From contig CP060758.1 in the NCBI GenBank assembly GCA_023205875.1, positions 992,001 to 1,056,000 on the forward strand: a stretch of DNA of 64,000 bases. Direction: 5' to 3'. Below the pieces are notes generated by a model. The model saw only the letters and a list, made by a program, of their open reading frames with translations. It was not told the DNA's origin and made no database searches. The stretch comes from Chloropicon primus. Lineage: Eukaryota > Chlorophyta > Chloropicophyceae > Chloropicales > Chloropicaceae. The position numbers and the translations under genes were made by a program. Below are positions 63,197 through 64,000 of this stretch, in pieces; the stretch's first letter is position 1, and every line of letters begins with the position of its first letter.

Positions 63197-63766
63197 TCAA
63201 GCCAGGTGCAGCCAAGCCCTGTCCCTCAGGTTGGTCTTGTTCGAGCCCACGAGCTGGTCCACCTTGACGCCCCTGTCGTAGACCCAGAACGTGGGGGTAT
63301 ACACCACGCTCTTGGACAAGACGGGCGTCCGGAACACGTCCGCGACGGCGAAGGTGTGCCTCGGGTGCTCCTTCCCCAGCGCGACCATGGAGGAGACCAT
63401 GCCCTTGCAGTGGTCGCACCACGCCGTGCCGAACTCCACGAAGAGTTTCGTGCCCTTCCGCCTGCTCTCCTCAATCAGGTGCTCCAAGTCTTCGTCAGAA
63501 TTTACGAAACTCACGCCCTCCATCGCGTCGTTCCCCCTGTAGGGCTTGGCCCTCGGCCTCGCCAGCTCCCTCGGCGCTGGCCTGAACCTCTCCCTCGGCC
63601 GCTGCACGACCACGTCCTTCTGGCTGCCATCCTCCAACGACGCCGCTCCTCCTGGAACTTTGAACCACGACGACGACGACGACGACGAGGAGGAGGAGGA
63701 GGAGGAGGAGGAGGAGGTCGACCCCGGCTTCCGTTCCCTTCTCCCCTGCGTGAACTTGGCCACCAT
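63197..63766 (-). CDS. Thioredoxin-like protein
   Basis: 189 residues from the ATG at 63766. A poly-Ser tract (about 18-33) coded by a (GAC/GAG)-type repeat and a basic linker precede a thioredoxin fold (about 85-189): KLFVEFGTAWCDHCKGM with the redox WCxxC site, and VVYTPTFWVYDRG with the cis-Pro. The domain is shortened and divergent from classic thioredoxin h/m (WCGPC). No clear signal peptide from this start. Possibly an organellar or secretory thiol oxidoreductase. Its promoter (136 bp) is shared with the GHMP-kinase gene and contains an E2F-like TTGGCGGGAA (about 63868-63877). Confidence 0.7.
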   Translation of the reverse strand: MVAKFTQGRRERKPGSTSSSSSSSSSSSSSSSSWFKVPGGAASLEDGSQKDVVVQRPRERFRPAPRELARPRAKPYRGNDAMEGVSFVNSDEDLEHLIEESRRKGTKLFVEFGTAWCDHCKGMVSSMVALGKEHPRHTFAVADVFRTPVLSKSVVYTPTFWVYDRGVKVDQLVGSNKTNLRDRAWLHLA

Positions 63767-63790
63767 CACCAACAACAAACAAACGAGAGG

Positions 63791-63830
<40 letters not shown>

Positions 63831-63902
63831 CCTTGCTCCCGTTCCCGCGTTTTTTCGTGTTTTTTTCTTGGCGGGAACAGAGTAGAGAGCGACAGAGGAA
63901 GG

Positions 63903-64000
63903 ATGGGGAGGGGGAGGGGGAGTGCGCCCGGGAGGTTGGACTTCTTGGGAGGGGTGAGCGACTACAGCGGGGCGCTCGTGCTGGAGGCGGCGATACAATT
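63903..64000 (+). CDS. L-arabinokinase-like GHMP kinase, N-terminal fragment
   Basis: Only the first 32 codons are in the window. SAPGRLDFLGGVSDYSGALV is the galactose-binding-type GHMP kinase signature (PGR-D--GG--DY-G) in the form seen in plant arabinokinase ARA1. It suggests recycling of L-arabinose to L-arabinose-1-phosphate for cell-wall sugar nucleotides. Galactokinase is the alternative. The start codon lies 13 residues before the motif, so this copy lacks the glycosyltransferase-like N-terminal domain of plant ARA1. Confidence 0.7.
   Translation, partial: MGRGRGSAPGRLDFLGGVSDYSGALVLEAAIQ

Overview
The window reads as nuclear DNA of a small-genome green alga, most likely a picoplanktonic chlorophyte or prasinophyte (inference; I cannot name the species). 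It is GC-rich and gene-dense: about 30 protein genes and one tRNA in 64 kb, mostly intronless, on both strands with short convergent spacers. The nine introns I support are 76-226 bp, and each carries a YTGAC branch-like motif. Several 3' flanks hold TGTAA, the poly(A) signal known from chlorophytes. An ELF4-domain protein, an arabinokinase-type GHMP kinase and a plant-type GDP-sugar transporter also fit the green lineage.

Layout. 0-11.3 kb: 3' end of a SAL1/HAL2-type phosphatase, a CaaX-box protein, NECAP, queuine tRNA-ribosyltransferase, an insulin-degrading-enzyme-like M16 protease and a large tubulin tyrosine ligase-like protein. 11.6-14.4 kb: an unusual gene in two overlapping frames (serine-recombinase-like domain followed by cysteine clusters), then an intron-containing tRNA-Ile(AAU) with an extra B-box-like motif. 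14.5-26.2 kb: GRAB-type golgin, SKI3-like TPR protein, MMS19, WDR53-like protein and a small coiled-coil protein with a 15-nt first exon. 27-39.6 kb: a secreted His-rich repeat protein, a PlsC acyltransferase, an ELF4-like protein, an organellar DEAD-box helicase, a GDP-sugar transporter, RPN10, methylcrotonyl-CoA carboxylase beta and a CFA-like methyltransferase.

39.7-42.2 kb holds the most striking locus: a Fanzor (eukaryotic TnpB) RNA-guided nuclease gene with intact RuvC residues, a zinc finger and a lysine-rich NLS-like N terminus. A compact foldable RNA module follows 78 bp after its stop and looks like a guide-RNA scaffold. 42.3-51.8 kb: separase, then a tandem methylcitrate-cycle pair (2-methylisocitrate lyase and 2-methylcitrate dehydratase), both with mitochondrial-type presequences. 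51.9-61 kb is a secreted-protein region: a G8/beta-helix CEMIP-like protein with a 26-residue Cys/Asp repeat and an 1185-bp internal duplication, then three near-identical copies of a 1348-bp unit encoding an acidic His/Asp-rich secreted protein. Two of the spacers carry the copied 3' tail of the neighbouring coiled-coil gene. 61-64 kb: that coiled-coil gene, a thioredoxin-like protein and the start of an arabinokinase-like gene.

Most genes are unlinked housekeeping functions. The functional groupings are propionate degradation (the adjacent prpB/prpD pair), cell-surface or metal-binding secreted proteins (27 kb and 52-61 kb), and possible mobile-element components (serine-recombinase-like gene and Fanzor). 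The last two lie 26 kb apart and are not one element.
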